Shown here piece by piece: positions 1-6,436 of a stretch of DNA of 64,000 nt (the first letter of the stretch is position 1; each line of letters starts with the position of its first letter). Under the pieces are notes generated by a model. It saw only the letters and a program-made list of their open reading frames with translations. It had not been told where the DNA came from and ran no database searches. The DNA lies in NCBI RefSeq assembly GCF_004359375.1, contig NZ_CP034726.1, positions 620,001 to 684,000 on the forward strand, given 5' to 3'. The stretch comes from Acetilactobacillus jinshanensis (GTDB lineage: Bacteria > Bacillota > Bacilli > Lactobacillales > Lactobacillaceae). The position numbers were made by a program, and so were the translations under genes.

Positions 1-752
1 TCAATAACGACACCTGCAGAGCGTTTAATCAGAATCTGAACCAGGCGATTTTCCTGAGCCGTAAACTGAGAAAAGCCACTGATGTAGAAATGACATTTAT
101 CCAAATCCTTATATTTAGCTAAATAATCACACAACCGATTTAGGACACCGGGTTTACTGATGTACTTATTATTAGTTGCCTTTTCATAAGCTTTATAGAT
201 AATCAGGAAGTCGTGCATTTTTTTAATTAGGTCATCATTGTCATCATTTCGCTTAATACTATTAACGGACTGCTTATATAGGGTTGCTAAATCATCAGCA
301 GAAATCTGACTGGTCTGCATCTCGCTAATTTCTTGAGCGATCTTCAGAATAAAGCCCGTCTGATCCTTTTCCTTAGAAAATAACGGTAACTCTTTGGCGT
401 GCTTCTGGACGATTAGATATAGCAACATGTTAACCCCAGAGTCATCGATCTGTTGATGCTGCTGCATCGGAGCCTGATTAAAGAAGAACCAGCCCATTCG
501 GGTTAGGGATAAAATCTGAACGTTGATCTGAGCGTAAGGCTTATTATCATCGTACTTTTTATCATCAGACCGTAAGCGCTCTAAGGTGTTAATTTCAGAC
601 TTGAACTTAATATGGTTAGGGACCAAATAGAAATAATAGTTATCCTTATGACCGTTATTAACATCATCTTTATGATCTCGTTCCAACTTACTGATTAACG
701 CTGAGAAATGATCATATCCGGCTCTGCCGACGATAAATTGAAGTGCTGACAA
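1..752 (-). CDS. rexB: ATP-dependent nuclease subunit B (RexB/AddB), 5' part only
   Basis: The first 250 codons are visible; the gene continues past the left edge. RexB partners RexA in the AddAB-type helicase-nuclease that processes double-strand breaks for recombination. The N-terminal UvrD-like fold is recognisable from the opening SALQFIVGRAG (the usual nucleotide-loop-derived segment of lactobacillar RexB) and from the block SGFSQFTAQE, a hallmark of this family. The start is chosen as TTG at 750-752 because an AAGGAAGG Shine-Dalgarno lies a few bases upstream and no better ATG exists. A -10 box TATAAT (minus) sits at 802-807. The downstream nuclease domain and iron-sulfur cysteines cannot be checked here. 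Family assignment is firm; the exact start is less so. Confidence 0.88.
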   Translation of the reverse strand, partial: MSALQFIVGRAGYDHFSALISKLERDHKDDVNNGHKDNYYFYLVPNHIKFKSEINTLERLRSDDKKYDDNKPYAQINVQILSLTRMGWFFFNQAPMQQHQQIDDSGVNMLLYLIVQKHAKELPLFSKEKDQTGFILKIAQEISEMQTSQISADDLATLYKQSVNSIKRNDDNDDLIKKMHDFLIIYKAYEKATNNKYISKPGVLNRLCDYLAKYKDLDKCHFYISGFSQFTAQENRLVQILIKRSAGVVI

Positions 753-801
753 TATTAAGCCTTCCTTATATGGTGAATTCTGTGTGAATGTATTTAGTAA
801 T

Positions 802-807
802 ATTATA
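802..807 (-). promoter_or_regulatory. -10 element of the rexB promoter
   Basis: A perfect TATAAT is read on the minus strand about 50 bases upstream of the TTG start of rexB. No convincing -35 box stands at 16-18 bases, so this rests on the -10 alone. Confidence 0.4.
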
Positions 808-836
808 ACATGGATAGATATTAATTCGTGTAAAAT

Positions 837-878
837 AAATAGGCCTAATCCCCTTCATATCAGGAGATAGGCCTATTT
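837..878 (-). terminator. Intrinsic terminator after the small minus-strand genes
   Basis: Inverted repeat AAATAGGCCTA / TAGGCCTATTT with a 20-base loop, followed by a T-rich run on the minus strand. It closes the two-gene group at 892-1391. Confidence 0.75.
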
Positions 879-891
879 CTAAATTATTCAT

Positions 892-1134
892 TTATATACG
901 ATGCTGCTGCTTCATCTTAATTCGAAACGCAACCGTAATCATCAGCATGATTAGATTAGCTAAAGTGTACATAATTTCAGTTTCAACCGTGACGTCACTA
1001 GCGCTAAACGCAATTAAGACGACCACGATTGATCCTAAAACCTTGCCAAGTCGTTTGATTTTAGCTTGCCACAACGTCACGACAGCAAAGATGGCCATCA
1101 AAACACAGATGACTTTAATAATATTAAAAATCAT
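892..1134 (-). CDS. Small hypothetical membrane protein (80 aa)
   Basis: I do not recognise a family. The protein has three hydrophobic stretches (about residues 3-22, 31-46 and 54-70) separated by a short basic loop (KIKRLGK), and ends in a basic tail. It begins two bases after the stop of the 84-residue gene upstream, so the two are probably co-transcribed and translationally coupled; no strong Shine-Dalgarno of its own is visible. The pair is closed by the terminator at 837-878. An integral membrane location is likely; nothing points to a substrate. Confidence 0.55.
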   Translation of the reverse strand: MIFNIIKVICVLMAIFAVVTLWQAKIKRLGKVLGSIVVVLIAFSASDVTVETEIMYTLANLIMLMITVAFRIKMKQQHRI

Positions 1135-1136
1135 AG

Positions 1137-1391
1137 TTACAGATTCTCATCAATCAACGTCATAATACATTCTTTGACGTCGTCATACCGGCAATCTAAG
1201 TAATGGCTATGATCTGAAGTATCGGTTTCGAAGCGCTGGTCCTTCGGATTATAGTAAATCTGATAGGTATGAGCTAATTCCTTCAAAATATCACGGTATG
1301 AAGGAATCGTCTTTAATACTTTATAGATACTCTCGAAATCGGGAGCCTTAACTAATTCTTTCGCAATTTTAGCTTTTTGGCTTTCTTGCAT
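1137..1391 (-). CDS. Hypothetical soluble protein (84 aa)
   Basis: Unrecognised small, acidic C-terminal protein without membrane segment or signal. It contains a run of His/Asp/Tyr residues (TSDHSHYLDCRYDD) that could bind metal, but this is only an observation. The second ATG (1389-1391) is preferred to the one two codons earlier because AGGAG stands eight bases before it, while the first would be only three bases away. It is followed almost immediately by the 80-residue membrane protein, suggesting a two-gene unit. Confidence 0.6.
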   Translation of the reverse strand: MQESQKAKIAKELVKAPDFESIYKVLKTIPSYRDILKELAHTYQIYYNPKDQRFETDTSDHSHYLDCRYDDVKECIMTLIDENL

Positions 1392-1416
1392 AATCATTTC
1401 TCCTGTTCATTAGATA

Positions 1417-2055
1417 TTAAACGTTATAATTTCCTGACTTAGTGTTCGGTGCTTGATAACCATTGGCATTAGCAAACTGGAACGTGAAGTAACCATCATG
1501 GGCTGCATTTGCGATTTCAACGGCCTGATTACTTAATAGGTCATCAACGTCAACACCCTTTTTTAGATCTGGAACTAATTTCTTTTGGTTCGGTTTCTTA
1601 GTGTTAGATACATACTTAATGGCGTTGGCAACCGGCTTCTTCAAAGTAATCTTGGCAACGTCCTTCTTAGAGTTATAGCTAATATGACTTACAAATTTAC
1701 CGTCAGCTTTAGCATAGTAATTCACTAACCTTCGATCAGTATTATGATCAGAAGACTGATTTAACGACGACTGATTATAGACAGGCTGCTGAGGCCGGTT
1801 ATTCCGTTCGACCTGTTCGGCAACCACGTGTTTAGAGTGATTATCAGCATGCTTGTATAGCAATAAGGTCCCAGCAATCACAACTACAGCAATAATAATC
1901 AATGACATTAGTGTCGTTAACGTCCACATCATAAACCGACCTACTGAATGCATTGCGGAATGCTGCTTGGGCTTTAAATGTGAATTATATTTGGGGTTAA
2001 AATCTTCACGATGATGTTTTAGAAGCGATTCTTTCGATTTCTTAACGTGTTTCAT
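1417..2055 (-). CDS. Single-pass membrane protein with extracellular C-terminal domain
   Basis: From the ATG at 2053-2055 the protein is 212 residues: a basic His/Lys-rich cytoplasmic head of about 45 residues, one strong transmembrane helix (TLMSLIIIAVVVIAGTLLLY), then a 130-residue outside domain with a low-complexity Asn/Gln linker and a C-terminal part containing DLKKGVDVDDLLSNQAVEIANAAHDGYFTFQFANANGY. Topology is type II (N-in). The frame is open 20 codons further upstream, but that extension is hydrophobic and lacks a ribosome site. A GAAAGG lies about 11 bases before the chosen ATG, which is a loose spacing. Function unknown; possibly cell-envelope related. Confidence 0.6.
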   Translation of the reverse strand: MKHVKKSKESLLKHHREDFNPKYNSHLKPKQHSAMHSVGRFMMWTLTTLMSLIIIAVVVIAGTLLLYKHADNHSKHVVAEQVERNNRPQQPVYNQSSLNQSSDHNTDRRLVNYYAKADGKFVSHISYNSKKDVAKITLKKPVANAIKYVSNTKKPNQKKLVPDLKKGVDVDDLLSNQAVEIANAAHDGYFTFQFANANGYQAPNTKSGNYNV

Positions 2056-2145
2056 AATTTTCGATGACCTTTCACAAACGATTTCTAGAAGTACACTTCC
2101 TATTATACACGGCATATATAAATCTGATCATCGTTTTTATGATTA

Positions 2146-2490
2146 TTAATTCGTCATCCATTTAAAGATCAACATCCCGAGATGCGTAATTAACACCAGT
2201 AGACTAATCCAAAACACGACCATTACCCAAGTCTTAATTGCACGGTATTTGGTGTATTCCTGAATCATCACTAAAGTCATTGCGGCAGCGACAAGAAAAC
2301 TACACAGGACAATCCCCATCTTGAACACGATCGTTCCGAGGATAATCCCGACCGTCAGCAAAATTAAACTGACCCATTTCATCCATTTTTGGTTATAGCA
2401 ATTGGAACTCTCAGCAATTAAATACACCAATCCAGCCATTAAGATTAGAACTACGCCACGGGTCCCAAAGTAAGCAATTTCGTAACTCAT
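2146..2490 (-). CDS. Hypothetical multi-pass membrane protein (114 aa)
   Basis: Four hydrophobic segments in a small protein of 114 residues (about 10-26, 38-55, 58-75 and 89-110). No catalytic or family motif was recognised. The ATG at 2488-2490 is preferred over the GTG three codons upstream, which has no Shine-Dalgarno; an AAAGAG lies upstream of the ATG. It faces the divergent YisL-type gene at 2610, so the 120 bases between them probably hold both promoters. Confidence 0.55.
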   Translation of the reverse strand: MSYEIAYFGTRGVVLILMAGLVYLIAESSNCYNQKWMKWVSLILLTVGIILGTIVFKMGIVLCSFLVAAAMTLVMIQEYTKYRAIKTWVMVVFWISLLVLITHLGMLIFKWMTN

Positions 2491-2555
2491 AAATAACACT
2501 CTTTTTAATTAATCTATATTTATTGTAGCAATTATTAGATCATTACGGTGTCTGG

Positions 2556-2561
2556 TATAAT
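2556..2561 (+). promoter_or_regulatory. Extended -10 promoter of the YisL-type gene
   Basis: TATAAT preceded by TG one base upstream (TGGTATAAT), an extended -10 element. It lies about 50 bases before the ATG at 2610, which has AAGGAG ten bases upstream. Confidence 0.55.
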
Positions 2562-2609
2562 GAAGATATATTTCCAGGTTATCGTTATTTTATAAGGAGA
2601 AAATCTTTT

Positions 2610-2963
2610 ATGCTGCTATGGCTACACATTCTATTTGTAATTTTACTGTTGACGTTTTTATACATTGATCTACGCAAACGTGGCGGTTCAAAATTTGCCA
2701 CGATTATGATTCGGATTCTGTACATTCTATTTATCTTAGATGGCGCCATCCTGTTACCAACGGCAATGGGTCGACACCCAAGATTATCCTTCGTTAAAGT
2801 TGGTGCATCCCTCTGCATGATTGGCTTTCTAGAATTCCTGATCGCCAGACGAGCTAAAAATACACTTACGAAACCGATCGTCATTATCTGTATAATCCTA
2901 CTGCTAATCTTAATCGGTTTAGGCTTACTTACCGCTGGTTTTCGTCCATGGATCCATCTATAA
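2610..2963 (+). CDS. YisL/DUF1516 family membrane protein
   Basis: The 117-residue protein has four membrane segments and the pattern of the DUF1516 (UPF0344, YisL) family: an N-terminal helix beginning LLWLHI, a short basic loop ending in GSKFATIMIRILYILFIL, a third helix with KVGASLCMIGFLEFL and a last hydrophobic helix. The length equals that usual for the family. Its biochemical role is unknown. AAGGAG stands ten bases before the ATG. The XRE-type gene begins about 40 bases downstream on the same strand and may share the transcript. Confidence 0.75.
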   Translation: MLLWLHILFVILLLTFLYIDLRKRGGSKFATIMIRILYILFILDGAILLPTAMGRHPRLSFVKVGASLCMIGFLEFLIARRAKNTLTKPIVIICIILLLILIGLGLLTAGFRPWIHL

Positions 2964-3002
2964 TAACAACTAAACTTGATATCTTATTGGGAGGCCTTAA
3001 TA

Positions 3003-3365
3003 ATGAGTAACCTCTTTGGTGACGCATTACAAAAGATTAGAATTAAAAAGAACCTATCATTAAGCGATGTTTGTGATAAATCTGGACTGAGCTTCGTTCA
3101 TCTCTTGCGGCTTGAACAGGGCAAAAAGATTCATATCACAACGTCGACAATTGATCGGCTTGCCCTGGGATTAGACGTTCCCATTAGCAAGCTCGTTCAA
3201 CTCTACGGAAAAAGCCTCCAACAATCTGAGCATACTAAAGCCAAAGGCTTGGATCTTAACCAGGCTCTTCAAGATGGGACTCCACTTAACTGGCACGGAA
3301 TCCAACTTGATGACGATGCTCGTCACCAACTTCAGCTTTGGTTTGAAGATCGTTATGAAGATTAA
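3003..3365 (+). CDS. XRE-family helix-turn-helix regulator
   Basis: A 120-residue protein with an N-terminal HTH_3/XRE domain (about residues 5-60): SLSDVCDKSGLSFVHLLRLE is the helix-turn-helix core, followed by TIDRLALGLDVPISKLVQLY. The C-terminal 50 residues form a separate acidic segment ending in LQLWFEDRYED, which could be a dimerisation or sensing tail. The start is the ATG at 3003, nine codons inside the longest frame, because GGGAGG sits just upstream of it. It follows the YisL-type gene closely. Target genes are unknown. Confidence 0.75.
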   Translation: MSNLFGDALQKIRIKKNLSLSDVCDKSGLSFVHLLRLEQGKKIHITTSTIDRLALGLDVPISKLVQLYGKSLQQSEHTKAKGLDLNQALQDGTPLNWHGIQLDDDARHQLQLWFEDRYED

Positions 3366-3396
3366 TTAGCTAACTCTATATCAATAACCTAAAACA

Positions 3397-3433
3397 AAAG
3401 TCCTGATTTCATTAATTTGAAATCAGGACTTTT
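3397..3433. terminator. Bidirectional intrinsic terminator between the XRE gene and oppA1
   Basis: Perfect repeat AAAAGTCCTGATTT / AAATCAGGACTTTT with an 8-base loop. A-rich and T-rich flanks allow use from both strands, so it serves the plus-strand regulator and the minus-strand oppA1. Confidence 0.85.
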
Positions 3434-3491
3434 ACTTAATCACAGGAATTAATAGTTATATGAATGAGAATTAATGAATTAAAGTGTTAAC

Positions 3492-5288
3492 TTATTTTAG
3501 ATGAGTAGAATTCAAGCCTAAGTTACCCCAGAAATCATTATTGCCAGCCTTATAATCAAAGCCAGTAACTCTATGGTTAACCGCAGTCCAGTCAATTCCA
3601 TAGAATTCAGGAGCGTAAACAGCTATCTTGTTCATGTATTTCTGCCACTTGTGGAAAATCTTGATTCTGTGTTTAAGGTTAAATGACTTCTTGTCATTCA
3701 TTTCCTTGTATAACTTGGTGTTTTCCTTAGTGTTCAAATGAGATGAGTTACCAGGATCATCTGGAGCGTACATATCAGCTTGAGTAGGTTCAGCTTCGTT
3801 TGGCTGAGTACCTAATGTTGATGAAGCGATGTAAACATCCATCACGTGCTGAACGGGCTTCTGTAAGGTTGAGTAGAAGCTGTTCATTTCCATTGGCTTG
3901 CCGTTAGCATATTTAACGTCTAAGCCTAACTTGTGCCACTGCTGCATGAAGTAATCATCAGTAGCTTTGGTAATGTCGTTACCCTGCATAGCACCGTAGT
4001 GAATAACTAACTTCTTACCGTTTGGTTTAGTAACGTACTTACTGCCATGCTTCTTGGTGTAACCAGCGTCCTTTAGTAACTTCTTGGCCTTAGCCATATT
4101 GTATGGGACGCCAGGTGTAGAATTGTAAGAACTGTGGTACTTGTTAAAGGCCGGCGGTACTAATGAATTAGCTCTGTAGGATAAGCCATTACCGAATTTC
4201 TTGGCAACTAGATTTAAATTCAAAGCGTATAACATTGCTTTTCTTAAGTTAACGTTACCCATCTTGGAGTGAGTCATCGTACTGTGACCAGATTTGTTAC
4301 CTTTACCAACCATGAAGCCAAAGTTAGCAATGCTAAAATTCGGTCTGCCAACTTCGCTATAGTCTTTTAACGGTTTAATGTGGGCATAATCAGAAGCAGA
4401 GTTGCCGAACGTAAAGTCATACTTCTTGGATTTTAAAGCGGCAACGGTGTTACTGGATGATACAACCTGAATATCGATGTTCTTAATGTGCGGCTTCTTA
4501 CCGTAATAGTACTTATCAGGGACCCAGTCGGTTGATTCACCATCGATTTGTTTCTTTAACTTATAAGGACCGATAAAGACTGGATGCTTTCTAACCTGCG
4601 GACTGGATGGTAATTTAGAAATCGGAATCCCCTTTAGATGTTCGTAAGGTTCAACCCCGTTCCACATGAAGTCATTACTAGCATATTCAATCGCTGGAGT
4701 TATCTGATTAAAGTGGAATAAAGCTTTATTACCTTTTTGGCCATCGGGGAACGTAATCCCGGAAATCGTCTTAGCTTTACCGTTATGATAAGCGTTCATC
4801 CCTTTAATGTCTGACATATCGGGGCTATATAGCTGTGATTTACTCTTGGGGTTAGCCAAGATTTCGTAAGGAAATTCAATATCCTTAGCGGTAACCTTCT
4901 GACCATTGGACCATTTAGCGTTTTTACGAAGCGTTACTAATGCAGTATTCTTTTTCTTATTCAGCTTTAAACTACCTAAGCCATTGTTAATAATTTTATG
5001 GTTCTTATTCTGGTTAAATAAAGCACCTTCACCACCTGGTGAGTAGACATCAGCATCTTCTTGGTTATTTTGTAAAGTTGGTAACGTCATCCCAGCAAAG
5101 GGAGCATCGTTAATTTCAGCAACGTGTAACGTGCTATCATTACCCGCTTTAGTAGCCGGTTTACTGGCGTTATAAGTTTCCGAAAAGTGAACGTGCTTGC
5201 CAACTTTGGCCTGGTTTGAACAAGCGGTTAAGCCCATTAAGGATAACGTCGCGATTCCTAACGTTAACCATTTCTTATGATTGATCAT
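3492..5288 (-). CDS. oppA: Oligopeptide-binding lipoprotein OppA, copy 1
   Basis: A 598-residue extracellular solute-binding protein of family 5 (peptide/nickel type). The signal peptide ends in the lipobox LTAC with Cys23. Conserved family-5 features include a WSNG-containing segment (residues about 125-135) with KDIEFPYEI, and the later LRKAMLYALN helix followed by KAKKLLKDAGY. It would capture peptides outside the membrane for an Opp permease, which is not in this window. The ATG at 5286-5288 follows an ideally spaced AGGAGG; a GTG one codon earlier is also possible. Four paralogues lie at 8076, 10314, 22454 and 24835. Its leader combines an Arg-codon attenuator and a T-box, so expression should respond to amino-acid shortage. 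Substrate range is unknown. Confidence 0.9.
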   Translation of the reverse strand: MINHKKWLTLGIATLSLMGLTACSNQAKVGKHVHFSETYNASKPATKAGNDSTLHVAEINDAPFAGMTLPTLQNNQEDADVYSPGGEGALFNQNKNHKIINNGLGSLKLNKKKNTALVTLRKNAKWSNGQKVTAKDIEFPYEILANPKSKSQLYSPDMSDIKGMNAYHNGKAKTISGITFPDGQKGNKALFHFNQITPAIEYASNDFMWNGVEPYEHLKGIPISKLPSSPQVRKHPVFIGPYKLKKQIDGESTDWVPDKYYYGKKPHIKNIDIQVVSSSNTVAALKSKKYDFTFGNSASDYAHIKPLKDYSEVGRPNFSIANFGFMVGKGNKSGHSTMTHSKMGNVNLRKAMLYALNLNLVAKKFGNGLSYRANSLVPPAFNKYHSSYNSTPGVPYNMAKAKKLLKDAGYTKKHGSKYVTKPNGKKLVIHYGAMQGNDITKATDDYFMQQWHKLGLDVKYANGKPMEMNSFYSTLQKPVQHVMDVYIASSTLGTQPNEAEPTQADMYAPDDPGNSSHLNTKENTKLYKEMNDKKSFNLKHRIKIFHKWQKYMNKIAVYAPEFYGIDWTAVNHRVTGFDYKAGNNDFWGNLGLNSTHLK

Positions 5289-5296
5289 CACAAATA

Positions 5297-5354
5297 CCTC
5301 CTGAATATATGTATCTTTTTATAAAAATTCTAGTAAAACAGTATATCCAAGAGG
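5297..5354 (-). promoter_or_regulatory. Shine-Dalgarno-sequestering helix of the oppA1 T-box
   Basis: On the minus strand CCTCTTGGATAT (5354-5343) can pair over 12 bp, two of them G-U, with ATATTCAGGAGG (5308-5297), which contains the ribosome site of oppA1. The CCTC that starts this helix is also the 3' arm of the T-box antiterminator helix, so the two structures exclude each other. No terminator with a U-run follows the T-box. This implies control of translation. Confidence 0.65.
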
Positions 5355-5565
5355 ACGAACGAAACGCGGTGCCACCTCATTTTCCAGACTGCTCGCACAG
5401 TCTGGCTCATAAAGTCGTTTCAGACTTACTTGATAACGGATTGACCGATCATCCCTACTTATTCGGAATGTAACTCATAGGTTCGAATTAATTTGATGCT
5501 CAGCTAGCTCTCATGCTTCTAGCTTTTCTGTGCAGTAATTAAATTAAAATTCCTACTCATAGTCT
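5343..5565 (-). promoter_or_regulatory. T-box leader of oppA1
   Basis: The T-box core is complete at 5351-5378: GAGG helix, bulge TGGCACC, GCG, 7-base loop, CGT and CCTC, exactly the antiterminator fold that binds the uncharged tRNA end. Upstream are a stem III (CCAGACTG / CAGTCTGG) and a Stem I with the AGTA and GAA loop-E strands and the apical GCTAG...CTAGC hairpin. The 3' strand of the specifier loop reads GAACCTATGAG. The codon could be ATG (Met) or TAT (Tyr); I cannot decide by eye. It lies between the leader-peptide terminator at 5579 and the gene. Confidence 0.85.
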
Positions 5566-5578
5566 TGAAATATGCAAT

Positions 5579-5614
5579 TAAAAAAGCCACACGATTTCTT
5601 CAAACCGTGTGGCT
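5579..5614 (-). terminator. Attenuator terminator of the oppA1 leader (segments 5:6)
   Basis: On the minus strand AGCCACACGGTTT pairs with AAATCGTGTGGCT, followed by six T. It is the last hairpin of the leader-peptide attenuator and lies upstream of the T-box. Segment 5 can alternatively pair with segment 4 at about 5654-5667. Confidence 0.85.
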
Positions 5615-5653
5615 AATTTATGACTTCAAGGGTAAAATACGAAGAGCAAGATT

Positions 5654-5691
5654 AAGCTCACACGGTTTGTAGTTGATAACCATGCGAGCTT
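5654..5691 (-). promoter_or_regulatory. Alternative hairpin 3:4 of the oppA1 attenuator
   Basis: AAGCTCGCATGGTT pairs with AACCGTGTGAGCTT. Segment 3 can also pair with segment 2 inside the leader ORF (CCATGTG with CGCATGG), and segment 4 with the first arm of the terminator. Confidence 0.7.
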
Positions 5692-5702
5692 ATAAAGTTC
5701 AG

Positions 5703-5801
5703 CTAGTGAACGTTAATTACCCACATGGACATTTGACGTCGGCAACGTCGCATATCCATGCGTCGATTATTCATATGTAAATAATCATTAATAATTAACA
5801 T
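5703..5801 (-). CDS. Arg-rich leader peptide of oppA1 (32 aa)
   Basis: This short frame starts with ATG TTA ATT, as in the sister leader at 10102, and has AAAGAAG nine bases upstream. In its middle lie the codons CGA CGC ATG GAT ATG CGA CGT TGC CGA CGT: six Arg codons in ten. The peptide shares M-L-x-x-N-x-Y, then N-N, then R-R-M-D-x-R-R with the leader at 12522-12608 and shows the same plan as that at 10031-10102. It ends 12 bases before the 3:4 hairpin. Ribosome stalling at the Arg codons would cover hairpin segment 1 (CATGGA) and favour read-through. An in-frame ATG six codons upstream exists but is not conserved. Regulatory role inferred from layout. Confidence 0.75.
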   Translation of the reverse strand: MLIINDYLHMNNRRMDMRRCRRQMSMWVINVH

Positions 5802-5836
5802 CCTGCAAACTTCTTTCATATGAGATTACATTTACT

Positions 5837-5864
5837 ATAATACTCTATTTTTGCAGGATGTCAA
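5837..5864 (-). promoter_or_regulatory. Promoter of the oppA1 leader
   Basis: TTGACA (5859-5864) and TATTAT (5837-5842), 16 bases apart on the minus strand. The same arrangement stands before the oppA3 leader. Transcription would start some 30 bases before the leader ORF. Confidence 0.75.
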
Positions 5865-5922
5865 CATTAATTTAAGATTTATTAAATGCTTTTATATTTA
5901 TATAAACATAATGTTTCTATTA

Positions 5923-6375
5923 TTAGATCATAGTTCCAGCAACCAGGAACGCAAAGGCAACTAACGCCATAATGCCAATGAACCAGAGCATCAGATCATT
6001 GTAGCGCTTCGACATCTTTTCACCGAAGTAGTACTCGATCCACGATGTCCAAAGTGTAAAGATAATGTAGATTACAACCGGTAGTGAACCGATGTTCCTG
6101 ACGTTACTAGCAATTGTTTCCCAGCTACTGCTAAAGAGAACCATAACGATCACATCCATCATGACGGTAATCAAGGTGATTACCTTCATGTTGAACGGTG
6201 AGATCCGACGGTGCCGGGTGATCATAATTTGATCACCGTTGACCTGAATTCTTGGCTGGTCTTTAGCTGATATTTTTTTAGCTGATTTAATCATCTGAGC
6301 TTTATCACAATAGGGACAGAACTTAGCGTTTGATGGGATTTCCTTACCACAATTTTGACAATATTTGTAAGTCAT
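5923..6375 (-). CDS. Zinc-ribbon membrane protein
   Basis: A 150-residue protein. The N-terminus is a zinc ribbon: CQNCG and, 12 residues on, CPYC. A basic linker follows, then three or four membrane segments (about residues 68-86, 97-112 and 132-150). Proteins of this plan are common in Firmicutes and mostly uncharacterised. The ATG at 6373-6375 (second of two) is eight bases from AGAAGG; the upstream one is too close. It stands alone between the oppA1 leader and the sugar-porter gene, and no operon partner is evident. Function unknown. Confidence 0.7.
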   Translation of the reverse strand: MTYKYCQNCGKEIPSNAKFCPYCDKAQMIKSAKKISAKDQPRIQVNGDQIMITRHRRISPFNMKVITLITVMMDVIVMVLFSSSWETIASNVRNIGSLPVVIYIIFTLWTSWIEYYFGEKMSKRYNDLMLWFIGIMALVAFAFLVAGTMI

Positions 6376-6436
6376 TTTCATCGCCTTCTACCTTAAAAAT
6401 AAGCCAGTTTACCACTTATTTTATGGACGAATTTCA

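Noticed and set aside
5802-5819. An upstream in-frame ATG that would lengthen the oppA1 leader peptide by six residues (M-K-E-V-C-R).
   Set aside because: The equivalent position is ACG in the oppA2 leader, while the ATG at 5801 is shared; it may still be used but is not conserved.
5579-5864. Reading the oppA1-3 leader as a metabolite riboswitch rather than an attenuator.
   Set aside because: The leader ORF frame, ribosome site and biased codons are kept in all three copies, and no known aptamer core was recognised.
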